Assembly (NCBI GenBank): GCA_964539135.1
Contig: CAZIFG010000004.1
Coordinates: 1-64,000, forward strand
Length of the DNA stretch: 64,000 nucleotides
Direction of reading: 5' to 3'
DNA from: CAZIFG01 sp964539135
GTDB taxonomy: Bacteria > Margulisbacteria > Marinamargulisbacteria > GCA-2716485 > CAZIFG01
Under the pieces are notes generated by a model. The model was not told the DNA's origin. It saw only the letters and a program-made list of their open reading frames with translations, and did not search any database. Within the stretch, counting starts at the first letter, position 1; each line of letters opens with the position of its first letter. A program made the translations under genes and the position numbers. Below, piece after piece: positions 17,011 to 27,056 of the stretch.

Positions 17011-19512
17011 ATGAAAAGCAGTGATGTCAGACAAAATTTTATTTCCTTTTTTGAAAGTAAGGGCCATACCTTTGTACCCGGAAGCCCTGTGGGGTCAGAT
17101 CATGATCCTACCCTTCTATTTACAAATGCCGGGATGAATCAGTTTAAAGATGTATTTTTAGGCTCAGGATCTAGACCCTACACCCGGGCAGCCAATTCTC
17201 AAATTTGCATTCGCGTTTCAGGCAAACACAACGACTTAGAAGATGTGGGTAAAGACCACACGCATCAAACCAGTTTTGAAATGTTAGGAAACTGGTCTTT
17301 TGGCGATTATTATAAAAAAGAAGCCATAAAATGGGCCTGGGAACTCTTAACGGAAACCTTTAAAATCCCCAAACATAAGCTTTTTGTAACCGTATTTGAA
17401 GACGATGCAGAAGCGGAAGCCTTATGGATTTCAGAAACGGACATTTTGCCAAGCCGCATTGTGAAATGCAATGCCAAAGACAATTTTTGGGAGATGGGAG
17501 AAACAGGTCCTTGTGGGCCTTGCTCTGAAATTCATGCCGATTTATGGGCAGATCAGGTGCCAGACGGCAAAATTAAAAAAGCAGATACAGATCTCACGCA
17601 AGCGGATTTATCTTCAGAGCGTTTTATAGAACTGTGGAATCTCGTATTCATTCAATTCAACCGTGAAAAAAATGGGGGGCTCTCCCCCCTGCCGGCCACG
17701 CATGTGGATACAGGGGCAGGATTGGAGCGGTTAACCGCCTTTTTACAAGGCACGCCTTCAAATTATGAAACGGATCTGTTTAAACCCATTATCAATAAAA
17801 TAGAAGCCCTATCAGGCGTGCCCTATCAGTTTGGGATAGAAGGCATGCCCCACCGAGTATTAGCCGACCACGTGCGAACTTTAACGTTTAGCATTGCCGA
17901 TAACATTCAACCCGGTAATGAGGGGCGAGGTTATGTCCTGAGACGTTTGCTCAGACGAGCCCTAAGATACGCTCAAAAACTGAACATCAACGAGCCTATT
18001 TTGGTGCATTTAGTGGATACCGTTGTAGACATCATGGGCGGGCATTTTACACAGCTGGCAGCGCAAAAAGCCTTCATTAAAACAGTCATTCAAGCCGAAG
18101 AGGAAAGCTTTTTAAAGACCTTATCTTCAGGGATTTTGCTCTTTAACGACCTTGTAAGCACATTGAGTCAATCGAGAAGGACAGAAATTTCAGGAGAAGA
18201 TGCCTTTAAACTGTATGACACCTTTGGATTTCCCATTGATCTAACAGCCATTTTAGCCGAAGAAAAGGGCCTAACAGTAGATATGGCGGGGTTTGCAAAG
18301 GCCTTAGACGCACAGAAAAAAAGATCCAGAGCCTCGACAAAAGCCAAACAAGACGCGCTATCAGCCCAAAGTGAGCAGGTTTTGGATTTTTCGGCTTTAA
18401 AAGACTTACCCCTGCATTTGTCAGACTATACAGATGGCATTGCAAGGGGAGGCGAAGCCCGTGTCGTGACAGATCCCGAGGACAAGCTAAAAATGGCCCA
18501 ACACCATACGGCGACTCATATTTTGCACGAGGCCTTGCGTCAGGTTTTAGGACCCCATGTGGCTCAAAAAGGCAGTTGGGTGAATTCAGACCGACTGCGC
18601 TTTGATTTTTCGCATTTTCAAGCCCTATCTGAATCCGAATTGGAGCAAGTATCAGCCTTGAGCAATCAAAAAATTAAAGAGGCGATTCCAGTTCAAATTC
18701 ACCATAAAACCTTAGCAGAAGCGAAGGCTTTGGGCGCCATGGCTCTTTTTGGAGAAAAGTATGATGTGAATGATGTCCGCATGGTTCAAATTGACAGCTA
18801 TTCCATCGAATTGTGTGGGGGGACTCATGTACAAAACACAGATCAGATTGAAGCCATTCGCATTTTAAGCGAAACGGCAGTATCGGCAGGTGTCCGACGT
18901 TTAGAAGCGCTAGCAGGAAAAGCGGCCATTGAAGCGTATGAGTATCAACAAAAGCTCAAAATTGCCGAGGACATTTTCTTAAAGAAAACCCAATTGGCGC
19001 GTTTGGATCATCCAAGTAGCATGGCAGGCATGTCGATGGAAGCGCTATTAGAAAAAACAGTAGAAGAGCTTAAAGTCACCAAAACACGGCTGATCGAAAG
19101 TGTGAAAGAGGCCGAGAAAAAGGCAAAACAAGCCCAAGAAAAAGCCGCTTCCGAAAGTGGGGCTGGGCTGGAACATAAAATAGAAGCTCTAAATTCAGAG
19201 GGCGTTTTTGCTCTAATAGAATGGGTAGAGGGCTTAGACTTGCGTCAGCTTTTGCAACTTTCAGATCAACTCATGGGCCAAAAAGACAGTTTGGTAATCG
19301 TACTGGCAAGTGAAGTAGCCGGAAATGGGGGCATTATTGTCAAAGTCAGTGCAGCGGCCGAAAAAGCAGGCCTGAATGCCAAAACTATTTTAGACCCCAT
19401 TTTAAATGAGGCGGGCGGAAAAGGGGGCGGCAATGTCAGTAAAGCGCAAGCGGGCGGCTGTGATCCCGAACGTTTAAAAGCCGTGCTAGCAAAAAAATCC
19501 TTTTTAAAATGA
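17011..19512 (+). CDS. alaS: alanine-tRNA ligase
   Basis: Charges tRNA-Ala in the cytosol. 833 aa, a little shorter than E. coli (876). The class II catalytic core starts at once (FISFFESKGH, FTNAGMNQFKDVFLG, GPCGPCSEIH). The editing domain has the zinc site H499-xxx-H503 (HTATH) and CGGTHV (about 600), then comes a C-terminal coiled coil and the Gly-rich C-Ala motif GGKGGGN with QAGG. The start is the canonical MKSSDVRQNFISFF, preceded by a consensus promoter only six bases away. ruvX overlaps the stop by 4 nt, a common alaS neighbour. Confidence 0.97.
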   Translation: MKSSDVRQNFISFFESKGHTFVPGSPVGSDHDPTLLFTNAGMNQFKDVFLGSGSRPYTRAANSQICIRVSGKHNDLEDVGKDHTHQTSFEMLGNWSFGDYYKKEAIKWAWELLTETFKIPKHKLFVTVFEDDAEAEALWISETDILPSRIVKCNAKDNFWEMGETGPCGPCSEIHADLWADQVPDGKIKKADTDLTQADLSSERFIELWNLVFIQFNREKNGGLSPLPATHVDTGAGLERLTAFLQGTPSNYETDLFKPIINKIEALSGVPYQFGIEGMPHRVLADHVRTLTFSIADNIQPGNEGRGYVLRRLLRRALRYAQKLNINEPILVHLVDTVVDIMGGHFTQLAAQKAFIKTVIQAEEESFLKTLSSGILLFNDLVSTLSQSRRTEISGEDAFKLYDTFGFPIDLTAILAEEKGLTVDMAGFAKALDAQKKRSRASTKAKQDALSAQSEQVLDFSALKDLPLHLSDYTDGIARGGEARVVTDPEDKLKMAQHHTATHILHEALRQVLGPHVAQKGSWVNSDRLRFDFSHFQALSESELEQVSALSNQKIKEAIPVQIHHKTLAEAKALGAMALFGEKYDVNDVRMVQIDSYSIELCGGTHVQNTDQIEAIRILSETAVSAGVRRLEALAGKAAIEAYEYQQKLKIAEDIFLKKTQLARLDHPSSMAGMSMEALLEKTVEELKVTKTRLIESVKEAEKKAKQAQEKAASESGAGLEHKIEALNSEGVFALIEWVEGLDLRQLLQLSDQLMGQKDSLVIVLASEVAGNGGIIVKVSAAAEKAGLNAKTILDPILNEAGGKGGGNVSKAQAGGCDPERLKAVLAKKSFLK

Positions 19513-19910
19513 TCAAACCACGCCTTTTAGCCTTAGATGTAGGCGAAAAACGCATTGGGGTTGCCATTTCAGATCCTTTGGGGATGACGGCTCAGGCCCA
19601 CCCCTACATCTCTGCAGGAAAAGACGCCTTAGATAAAATCAAACAGCTTGTAGACAACTATCAAATTGCCAAAGTTTACGTGGGGTTACCGCTTAATTTA
19701 AAAGGGGATGATACGTTACAGACAGAAAAGGTACGGCAATTTAAAGCCGCATTAGAAGAAAAAATAGGCATGACAGTACAGTATATAGATGAGCGCTTTT
19801 CATCCAAAGCAGCAGAGCGACACCTTTTAGAAATGGACATGTCCCGTAAAAAACGAAAAGAACATGTTGACAGTCAGGCGGCGGCCTTTATGTTGGGATC
19901 TGTATTGTAA
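19509..19910 (+). CDS. ruvX: putative pre-16S rRNA nuclease / Holliday junction resolvase-like YqgF
   Basis: 133-aa RNase H-fold protein of the YqgF/RuvX family, linked to 16S rRNA 5'-end maturation. The N-terminal LALDVGEKRIGVAISDP gives the first catalytic Asp. VYVGLPLNLKGDD, the IDERFSSKAAE block with the acidic pair, and the C-terminal DSQAAAFML Asp are all in place. Starts with ATG inside the alaS stop (ATGA overlap), so it is translated by coupling. Confidence 0.93.
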   Translation: MIKPRLLALDVGEKRIGVAISDPLGMTAQAHPYISAGKDALDKIKQLVDNYQIAKVYVGLPLNLKGDDTLQTEKVRQFKAALEEKIGMTVQYIDERFSSKAAERHLLEMDMSRKKRKEHVDSQAAAFMLGSVL

Positions 19911-19932
19911 TGTGTGGGTACAAGAGCCGCAT

Positions 19933-20391
19933 ATGAATCTAAAAGCCGCAATCAGAGAAGATAAAAAAACAATAAAGAACTTCATGGTATTCGTAGGGGC
20001 AGTTGTGTGTATAGGGATGGTCCGATCTTGGCCTGAATGTGTGGAATGCGGGGAGCCAAACGAGGGGCATGTCGCGATAATGAGAGAGGGTGCTACATTT
20101 GTCGCGCTACTATTATGGAATTTACTGCCTCTATTTATTGCCTATAGGGTGTGGAATAAGGTTCAATTTAAACCCTTAGGTATACTAAAAAAAATGCTGC
20201 TGATAGCCTCAATTTTAGCCTTAGTAGGGATGCCTCTCGTTTTGTTTTTAATCATGATAGCAGCGGGCCCAATGAAAGCAGACCCTTGGTTTGTCCTTGG
20301 TTTGTTTTTTTTCGGGTTTTGGGAACTTGTCTGTGGAGTGGGACTCTTAATCGTGTTTGCCCTGTTAAGAACGCCTAAAAAAGAACACTGA
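19933..20391 (+). CDS. hypothetical membrane protein, four segments
   Basis: Not recognised. 152 aa from ATG 19933 with hydrophobic segments at about 17-32, 52-70, 86-110 and 120-143. A loop between the first two has two Cys as CVECGEPNEGH, which could bind metal or form a disulfide. A longer frame begins inside ruvX (19864) but that part is out of frame with ruvX and without a ribosome site, so the shorter start is chosen. No Shine-Dalgarno. It may be co-transcribed with alaS-ruvX. Confidence 0.5.
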   Translation: MNLKAAIREDKKTIKNFMVFVGAVVCIGMVRSWPECVECGEPNEGHVAIMREGATFVALLLWNLLPLFIAYRVWNKVQFKPLGILKKMLLIASILALVGMPLVLFLIMIAAGPMKADPWFVLGLFFFGFWELVCGVGLLIVFALLRTPKKEH

Positions 20392-20418
20392 GACTGTTGG
20401 CGTTTACGCTAAAAGCGA

Positions 20419-22363
20419 TTAAGAACGGATATAGAGTTTAAAAAAATAATAAATAAGCGACAGTGAAAATAAAAGTTTAAACAGCATGAGGCCTTCTCGA
20501 GAGTTCAAAAAATACGACAAAATTCCCAAAGATAAGAAAGACACACAAAGTCGGTAAGGGCGCGTCACCGTGTGATAATAGTCAGCATGAACATGCAGTT
20601 CAAGATCATCGTGAAAGCGATCCGGAAATAGTAAGATTAAGTCAGGTAAGTGCCGAGGGTTTGCGATAATGCTTTTAACATTAAAGGATGGTTCGTATTG
20701 CATTAAAAAACCACGGTGCCGGTGTAAAGAGGGAAAAGTTTCAAGCATTGCCGCAATGGGAAGACGTGGGTTGATATCAAGAACAGATTGAATAGCAGCT
20801 TTGTTAGCGTGCTGGGGATCGGAAAAATAAGACTGTAAAAGAGTTCGGATTAAAACCAAGTTAGAGGTAAAAAAGGGCGCCTCTTGGGTGTAAAGTGCAG
20901 CATAAAAAAGGCTGCAAGGCAGAAGTTTTGAGGAAGAGGAAGCTGGATTAGATGTCGAGATTTTTTTGGAGCTTAAGGGCGGTTTTGACTGTTTTTTAGA
21001 GTGTCAAGATGGCTCATGCGGTCGAGATATAGCATGAGAAGGTGGATCTATTGGGGAAATAGATAAGGCATCTGGAGGGAGAGGTGAGATGGCTGGGGGA
21101 TGAGATATAGAAGCAGGGGATTCAATTGGCGTCATTGAAAAATAACGCGAAAAGAGGGACTCGCTACCTGGAAGGGGATCGGGAGAAAAAGAGTAGGTTA
21201 AAAGCGAGTTTACTTCTTTACGATAGATTTCAAGACTAAGTCGAGAATCGGAATTAAGTTGGGATAAACGGTATCCCATGCAAAGCTGCGTTTTAAAGTC
21301 ATCCAAAAGACAGCAATAGGCAGATTCAGAATAATCGGGTGAACGCAAAAATGCCGTGATGTAAGCAAAAAAAGGATTTAGTTTTTTGACAAGCGCGTTG
21401 GTAGAAAAACGAGTTGGGTCTGCAGGCGCTAAAGAGAGAGTGGAAAAAATACTGGGTTTAAAATGGTCTTGCTTATAGCAGGCTGAAATTTCACGAAATC
21501 GCAGCCAGGAATTTTGAAGTTGCTTTAGAACCTCATCAAGCGCATTGTCACGATATTTAAGGGTATCAGACAGGGACTCTGTAGAAAAAAATCAATGGAT
21601 TTAGGCGATTCTTTTAACATAAAGATAGATTTTAAAAGCATCAGATCAAAGGCAAAGGGTTGAATCAAGATCCAGGGCGCCATTAAAAAACGGTGAAGCA
21701 GGGTTTCGGAAATAGGTTGAGATTTTGGAATAAAAAAAAGTTGTTCCTGCGTATGGATCTAAGACAAGGGGTGTGAAAGATAGGGACCTGTATGGCTGCT
21801 CAAAAGCCCAAATACCGTGTTGCCATATAAATAGCTCGAAACGGGGCTATTTTTGATAGAAAAATCCAGCATGAGGGGATAATTTTGAGGGGGGGTCGAA
21901 AGATAAAATGAGGGACTCGAAAAAAATCGAAGGATCGAATATGAAATCGGTGACGAAGCGCTGTGTTCAAATCTTCAATAATAGAAGAGAGGGTTGGCGT
22001 GTCTAATGGCGCTTGGTTTTGATGTATAAAACACATGAAATCCGCATCACATGAAGATCCAAATTCATTAAAAAGTAGGGTGATGGCGGCAGGCGTAGGT
22101 GGGGTGTTCAGGGCAATTTGTCTCAGGCTGCTGCCGCGCCACATTAAGGTGCAAGTGGCGCTTGGGGCGTATTTAGAAACAGAAAGTTGAAGCAGATCTA
22201 CTATCTGTTGCGGGGATAAAGAGATCCTCATGCCTGTTTTAAATTGATGAATAAAAGGCGTCTGCGCCAAGCGTTTAAACCAGTTTTGGCAGGCCAAAGA
22301 ATGGCGGGAAATAGACAAAATTTTATGGGAGTAAACAAGCATAAAAATAAACGTCAGAAGCAT
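20419..22363 (-). pseudogene. large broken gene with multiple frameshifts and stops
   Basis: Read on the minus strand, coding-like protein continues through the whole interval but changes frame. Segment 22363-21800 (membrane-like N-terminus, IVDLLQLSVSKYAP). Then a frame about 21790-21590 (IHTQEQLFFIPKSQPI) broken by TAG at 21759-21761. Then a shift at an A7 run (21585-21591). Then 21590-20419 in one frame, interrupted by a TGA at 21004-21006: protein on both sides is in the same frame, with a Pro/Ser-rich linker (SPIDPPSHAISRP) before the stop and SNLVLIRTLLQSYFSDP after it, ending in a C-terminal membrane segment. Four lesions make a decayed gene more likely than phase variation. The family is not recognised; the mix of Pro/Ser-rich linker and helical body resembles other accessory proteins here. 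Confidence 0.7.
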
Positions 22364-22465
22364 AGCAAAATAAGACTAAGAATTCAATCATATTAAAATA
22401 AAAAAAATATTGACATTTAATAAAAAATGCCAATATTATTTTAAAATAAATAAAAATATTTAGGA

Positions 22466-25400
22466 ATGAAAAAAATGAAGTTTAAAATCGTGGCGAACCT
22501 GATGCGAAGGCTATTAGATTCAGCGTTGGATGGACCCCCTAAGCCGAAGGCGCCCCCTGGAACGCATGCGTATGTTTTAGAGCAATTACAGACAGAAGGA
22601 ATTTATCTAAGAGTCATTACAAAAAAAGAAGAAGTCAAAAAGTATAGGCCCAACACAACCCTATTTTCACCGGCAACTTTTGCTCATGGAGAGAGGGAAA
22701 TCGCGTTATTTGAGGAAAATAGGGGACATGTGGCCTTAATTTATAGTTCAGATACACCACTTGGGAATTGGGGGCCATCAAATTTATTCAGCAATACCTT
22801 AGAAAGTTTATTTCAGCATTTAAGTCCTGAGGTGCAAGATGAGTTAATGGCAATGGGAGAAAGTATTAAAGATCCTCAAGCGCGGGCAGTGGCGATTATG
22901 GATTTTTGGGATAAGCATACGTCAGATCGAGACATCGTCACCAAAAAGAGATATACAGACTTAGACGAAATGCGATTAAAATTAAGGGAAAAACAGTTAA
23001 GGTCTGAGGGGGATGATGACGGAAATCCATTGAATCACTTTTCAACCAAGTTTGCATTCCTGAGTTATATTAAAAAACACTCAGATACCCTCTCAGTAGA
23101 TTCGGAAGATTGGACCGTAGATAAGGTAGTTCAACTTTTAGAGATCATAAAACAAGATAAGGATTTAGAGTCATATAAAAAAGCACATTATATGCGTAAT
23201 TGCGTGAAGGTAAGCAAATGGGAAGTTGGAAAAATTAACGCGTATTTCAAACGTGTAAGGTATCTGCAGAATGGCCATAATCCATATCTTGCGGGGCTAA
23301 AAACGGATCATAATGAGGCGCTACTTTTAATTCCGTCTTTTGACTATTGTATTGGCATGGTGGCGGTTGGAAATGTGAAAGATCTATGGATTGCGGATGG
23401 GTATTATAAGTCGAAGGGATTAAAACCACTCCCTCTTTTTATGCTCGTAAACGGGAAATTACAGCCTTTAGAGGAAGCCAGGCCGATTTTAAAAATACAG
23501 CGGAAGGTCATGGAATTTTTTTCAAGCATCACAGAGGTTAAAAAACCAAAATCAGGGCTTTTATTCCAGTTAGATCCTGCCATGCTCTATAAAACAATTT
23601 TAGGAATACTCCATTTAAACAGAGTGGATTTCTTAAAAAAAATAACGGGGTATCCTGGCCTCTATGAGAAAGAAAATCAGAAGCATCTTGATGTCCTCAT
23701 TCGGATATTACTGATATTTTATGGAAGAAACGATGCGGAGATTGAGTTGATAAAAACAGAACTGGGTAAATTAGGTCCATCTCATTATTCGCTTGCAAGA
23801 CGCATTCGAATGAGAGTGTTAGCCCGGCAGCTGCTAACAAATAAAGCAGATGGACTGGGATCATTAAAAGAGGTTTACAGTCAAATTGAAGACATATCCG
23901 ATCCTTTAGTGCTTAAAATACTGCAAACAAAACGCCCCTGCTTAAAAAACGCTTTATGGGAAAAGCTCCCACAGATGATGACGTGGATTCAGAGCGATGA
24001 TATCCCTATAAAAGATAAACTACGTGTATTAGACACGCTGTATTGGGTTTGTCGTCCAGAAGGGGAGAGCCCTGAATGGGGAAATAGGGATTTTAGTCCT
24101 TATATTCAGGGGTTGTGTCAAGTCATCCAAATAATACAAAAAACGTCAAGTTTGCATATGTATAGTATGAGAAATTTATTAGCCTTTATGATGGAACGTC
24201 TACGAAAACCGCTCAGCTTCAAGGCACTTTGTAGCATTGCTGAATCCAGTATATTGCCTAAAGACAAAGAAATATATTGTCACTATCAATACACATTAGG
24301 ATCTTTTTCACAGCAACAGAAAGCGGAGATAGACCAGCTCATAGCGGGAGCTAGATCCAGTGTATTGCCAAGAGCCCCTTTATCACATAAGGCTAAGGCT
24401 CAAAAAAGAGGAAGAAAAGAAGACGTAACGGAAGTTTCCCCTGCGTTTAAAAGAATAGGGCTAGATCCCTTAATGGGCCAAGATTCAAGCAAAGAAGACG
24501 CCTCAAAAATATGGAATCTGGCCAATGCATTTTGTACCATCCATATTAGATTTGTTCAGGAGTGTGTAGCAAAAGCATCTGGAGGGTCTTTCACAAAAGC
24601 AGACTTTGAACAGGAATTATACACAGAAGGGATAGATATAAAGAACGAATTATCTAAAGACCTTAAAGACACGATTTATAACATGCTGATTTGTAAGGAA
24701 TTGGGTGGGGATGACAAAATGGATATAGACAGTACAACTGTTTCAGGTATAGATTCCGCCTTTCATGCGCTTTTGGGCGTAAAAAATAGCGAGGAAAAAT
24801 GGGAGTCTAAGATAACGAGAGCAGATTTGAAGCGAGAACTACTCAAAATATTGGATTCATCGGAAGAAGGGACTGTTTATGCCCTTTTAAAAGACATGGT
24901 TCAGGATCTGGCAACTGTATATCCAGCTCTGGGGGCCTTTTTTGGGATTACAGCGGGACCTATTACAAAAGACCAGGTTCGAAACTATATTTTATACGGG
25001 ATAGAAGGCTGCTATGCGCGGCCCTTTTGTATCAAAGAGCTTAAAATCATAGCCTTAGTCTTTAATCGGGGCCTGAATATCTATGTTCCAGGAATCATAG
25101 GCGAGGATAGGCCTTTTGAAGCATTCACATTTAATCCCATGGGGGAGTCATGTGTCGATATTCGATATAGAAACTGGGGATATGAACGCATAGAAAGGGA
25201 CATGCCTAAAGCAAGTAAAAAACCTGAAATACCACTCCCACCTGTCATTTTTTCCTCATCCCCCCCTGTATTTGTTCCGTATTCAAGCATACCAAGGGGC
25301 ATCCCAGCGCCTAAAGTCCCTGCAGTCTTAGTAAGGGAGACAGTACATTTAAGATCAATAAATTTAGTGCCCCACGATCCTGTTCTCCATCCTAAAGTGG

Positions 25401-27004
25401 AGGTTTCTGAAAGGCCATGCGATTTTAAAGTGCGGGTCTACAAAGAAAAGCTACAGAAATGGATAGAGTGTTTAGGTGAGGTGCTGAGGACAACGCCCCC
25501 TTCAAGGGAGAAACTGCAAGCGTTGGATGAGGCATTTAGAGCCTTTGGCGTTTATAAAATAGGGGGCAATTTTTTAAACATAAAGAAGACAAACTCATCT
25601 ACTAATACACTCATATGGAGCGGGGAATCTACAAAAAAAACAAGCGAGTATGTTAAAAAAACAACCGTAGCAGACATATGGAGCATAAGCAGTCATGAGC
25701 CTTCCGCATGGAAAGCGCTACTAGAAAACGATGACTATAGGCCATATTTGTTGGGAGGGGTGTGGGTGCTTCTGGTGGGGAGTTCCACAGACGTCAAAGC
25801 GGCTTTGATTCCAAAATGTAGAGCGTTATACGCTGTTTACACGCATAAAGAGAGAATCACAGAAACGGAGCTTATAGGGTTAGCCGATAGTTTAAGAGAA
25901 GTGCCCGATTTGATATTAAGTTTGCAGTTAATCGATAGGGGGATAAGGGGATGTATAAGGAATGAACTTATAGAGTATTTAATTGGGTCAATATCAAAAT
26001 ATGAGGACGTAGAGGAGATAAAGTCTGAAGCTCAGAGGCTTATAGAAAGCATTGTTAGTCAGAAAAATAAGATGAAAGAGACAACTATCGAATGGTTCTT
26101 ACTGAAACTACCGGGTTGCTTCTTAACAAAAGAAATCGTATTTAATTATCTGGAAGTAGCTAATGGAGCCCCAGGGATTTATACTATAATGAAAATTTTC
26201 GATAAATTTTTATCAGAAAGGGATAATCGAGAGAGTCTCCTGAAGCGAGAAACAGTGAGTGAGTTGATTCAAATCGAAAGAAAGAGAGGGCTTAGAGCCT
26301 TATTGGGGGAGATATGTAGCCGGCTAAACGACGCAGAAGCTCGGACGTTTTATAACCATATAGAGGATATAGGGGGGGGGATAAATTACATCAAAACCTT
26401 AGAGTTTGCTCAAGAAGAGGTCGCTGTAGTATTCATGAGTAAAATAAAAGGGTTAAATATAAAATGGGGGGATGCGGTTTGGGAGCTAATTAAAAATTCC
26501 AAGCTTATAAAGAGTGAGAGTTTTTATCATGGGCCATTTTATCAGATGCTAGATGGATTTTTAAAGGGTAATCCAATGGGTGTGGAGAGTTTATTAAGAT
26601 TCGATATATTTGGATTTATGATGGGGGGGATCCCAATAAGGGCGCTATTGGATTCTATCTTAAAAATAGAAGTGCTGCATAAACTGTTTCAACACCAATC
26701 AGATGCCCAAAGAGTCACGTTCATAGAGAGGTGTATTGAAAAATTAGATGTAAAAGGTGGGATGTTAAAAAGGAAAAGACAGGAAGACTGCTTTGAATGC
26801 TTCGCATCATTTATCAAAAAAATAGTAGCAGATAGACCCTCAGGCGCTGTTGCTAGTTTAGGGGGCGCTGCGGTCTCTGCTGGTTTAGCCGCAGGCGCTT
26901 ATGACGCATTCAAAACGCCTAAAATAAGAGACTTTTTTAAGCGATTGGCAGAGAAATATAGTACGAATGACATAATAAAAGAAGTTCATGAAGCGTTGGG
27001 ATAA
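22466..27004 (+). CDS. 1512-aa protein, possible inactive OTU-like module
   Basis: Not recognised as a whole. 1512 aa, soluble, largely helical, no signal peptide. About 755-912 resembles an OTU-type cysteine protease: SGIDSAFHALLG lines up with the family's DGNCLFHAL (Ser764 at the catalytic Cys), LKIIALVFNRGLNIYVPG with the central helix-strand, and VDIRYRNWGYERIE with the final HY strand (Gly905 at the catalytic His). Both catalytic residues are therefore replaced. A basic cluster KAQKRGRK (about 645) resembles a nuclear localisation signal. Residues 920-1000 are Pro-rich, then a helical, solenoid-like region, and a Gly/Ala-rich patch near 1480. The start has AGGAA and lies after an AT-rich 100-bp region. 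Size and domain mix suggest a host-directed effector, which is inference. Confidence 0.6.
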   Translation: MKKMKFKIVANLMRRLLDSALDGPPKPKAPPGTHAYVLEQLQTEGIYLRVITKKEEVKKYRPNTTLFSPATFAHGEREIALFEENRGHVALIYSSDTPLGNWGPSNLFSNTLESLFQHLSPEVQDELMAMGESIKDPQARAVAIMDFWDKHTSDRDIVTKKRYTDLDEMRLKLREKQLRSEGDDDGNPLNHFSTKFAFLSYIKKHSDTLSVDSEDWTVDKVVQLLEIIKQDKDLESYKKAHYMRNCVKVSKWEVGKINAYFKRVRYLQNGHNPYLAGLKTDHNEALLLIPSFDYCIGMVAVGNVKDLWIADGYYKSKGLKPLPLFMLVNGKLQPLEEARPILKIQRKVMEFFSSITEVKKPKSGLLFQLDPAMLYKTILGILHLNRVDFLKKITGYPGLYEKENQKHLDVLIRILLIFYGRNDAEIELIKTELGKLGPSHYSLARRIRMRVLARQLLTNKADGLGSLKEVYSQIEDISDPLVLKILQTKRPCLKNALWEKLPQMMTWIQSDDIPIKDKLRVLDTLYWVCRPEGESPEWGNRDFSPYIQGLCQVIQIIQKTSSLHMYSMRNLLAFMMERLRKPLSFKALCSIAESSILPKDKEIYCHYQYTLGSFSQQQKAEIDQLIAGARSSVLPRAPLSHKAKAQKRGRKEDVTEVSPAFKRIGLDPLMGQDSSKEDASKIWNLANAFCTIHIRFVQECVAKASGGSFTKADFEQELYTEGIDIKNELSKDLKDTIYNMLICKELGGDDKMDIDSTTVSGIDSAFHALLGVKNSEEKWESKITRADLKRELLKILDSSEEGTVYALLKDMVQDLATVYPALGAFFGITAGPITKDQVRNYILYGIEGCYARPFCIKELKIIALVFNRGLNIYVPGIIGEDRPFEAFTFNPMGESCVDIRYRNWGYERIERDMPKASKKPEIPLPPVIFSSSPPVFVPYSSIPRGIPAPKVPAVLVRETVHLRSINLVPHDPVLHPKVEVSERPCDFKVRVYKEKLQKWIECLGEVLRTTPPSREKLQALDEAFRAFGVYKIGGNFLNIKKTNSSTNTLIWSGESTKKTSEYVKKTTVADIWSISSHEPSAWKALLENDDYRPYLLGGVWVLLVGSSTDVKAALIPKCRALYAVYTHKERITETELIGLADSLREVPDLILSLQLIDRGIRGCIRNELIEYLIGSISKYEDVEEIKSEAQRLIESIVSQKNKMKETTIEWFLLKLPGCFLTKEIVFNYLEVANGAPGIYTIMKIFDKFLSERDNRESLLKRETVSELIQIERKRGLRALLGEICSRLNDAEARTFYNHIEDIGGGINYIKTLEFAQEEVAVVFMSKIKGLNIKWGDAVWELIKNSKLIKSESFYHGPFYQMLDGFLKGNPMGVESLLRFDIFGFMMGGIPIRALLDSILKIEVLHKLFQHQSDAQRVTFIERCIEKLDVKGGMLKRKRQEDCFECFASFIKKIVADRPSGAVASLGGAAVSAGLAAGAYDAFKTPKIRDFFKRLAEKYSTNDIIKEVHEALG

Positions 27005-27021
27005 GTGTATAAATCGAAATA

Positions 27022-27050
27022 TTGCCCAATAAACCCGAATCTCGTACAAT
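27022..27050 (+). promoter_or_regulatory. purM operon promoter, predicted leaderless
   Basis: TTGCCC (27022-27027), 17-bp spacer, TACAAT (27045-27050), six bases, ATG 27057. No Shine-Dalgarno in the gap. Predicts an mRNA starting at or within a base or two of the ATG. Confidence 0.6.
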
Positions 27051-27056
27051 ACCGGC

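Noticed and set aside
21004..21006. In-frame TGA between two halves of a gene, considered as codon reassignment or readthrough
   Set aside because: Many intact genes here end in TGA (for example alaS and the PilD-linked genes), and other lesions occur in the same broken gene.
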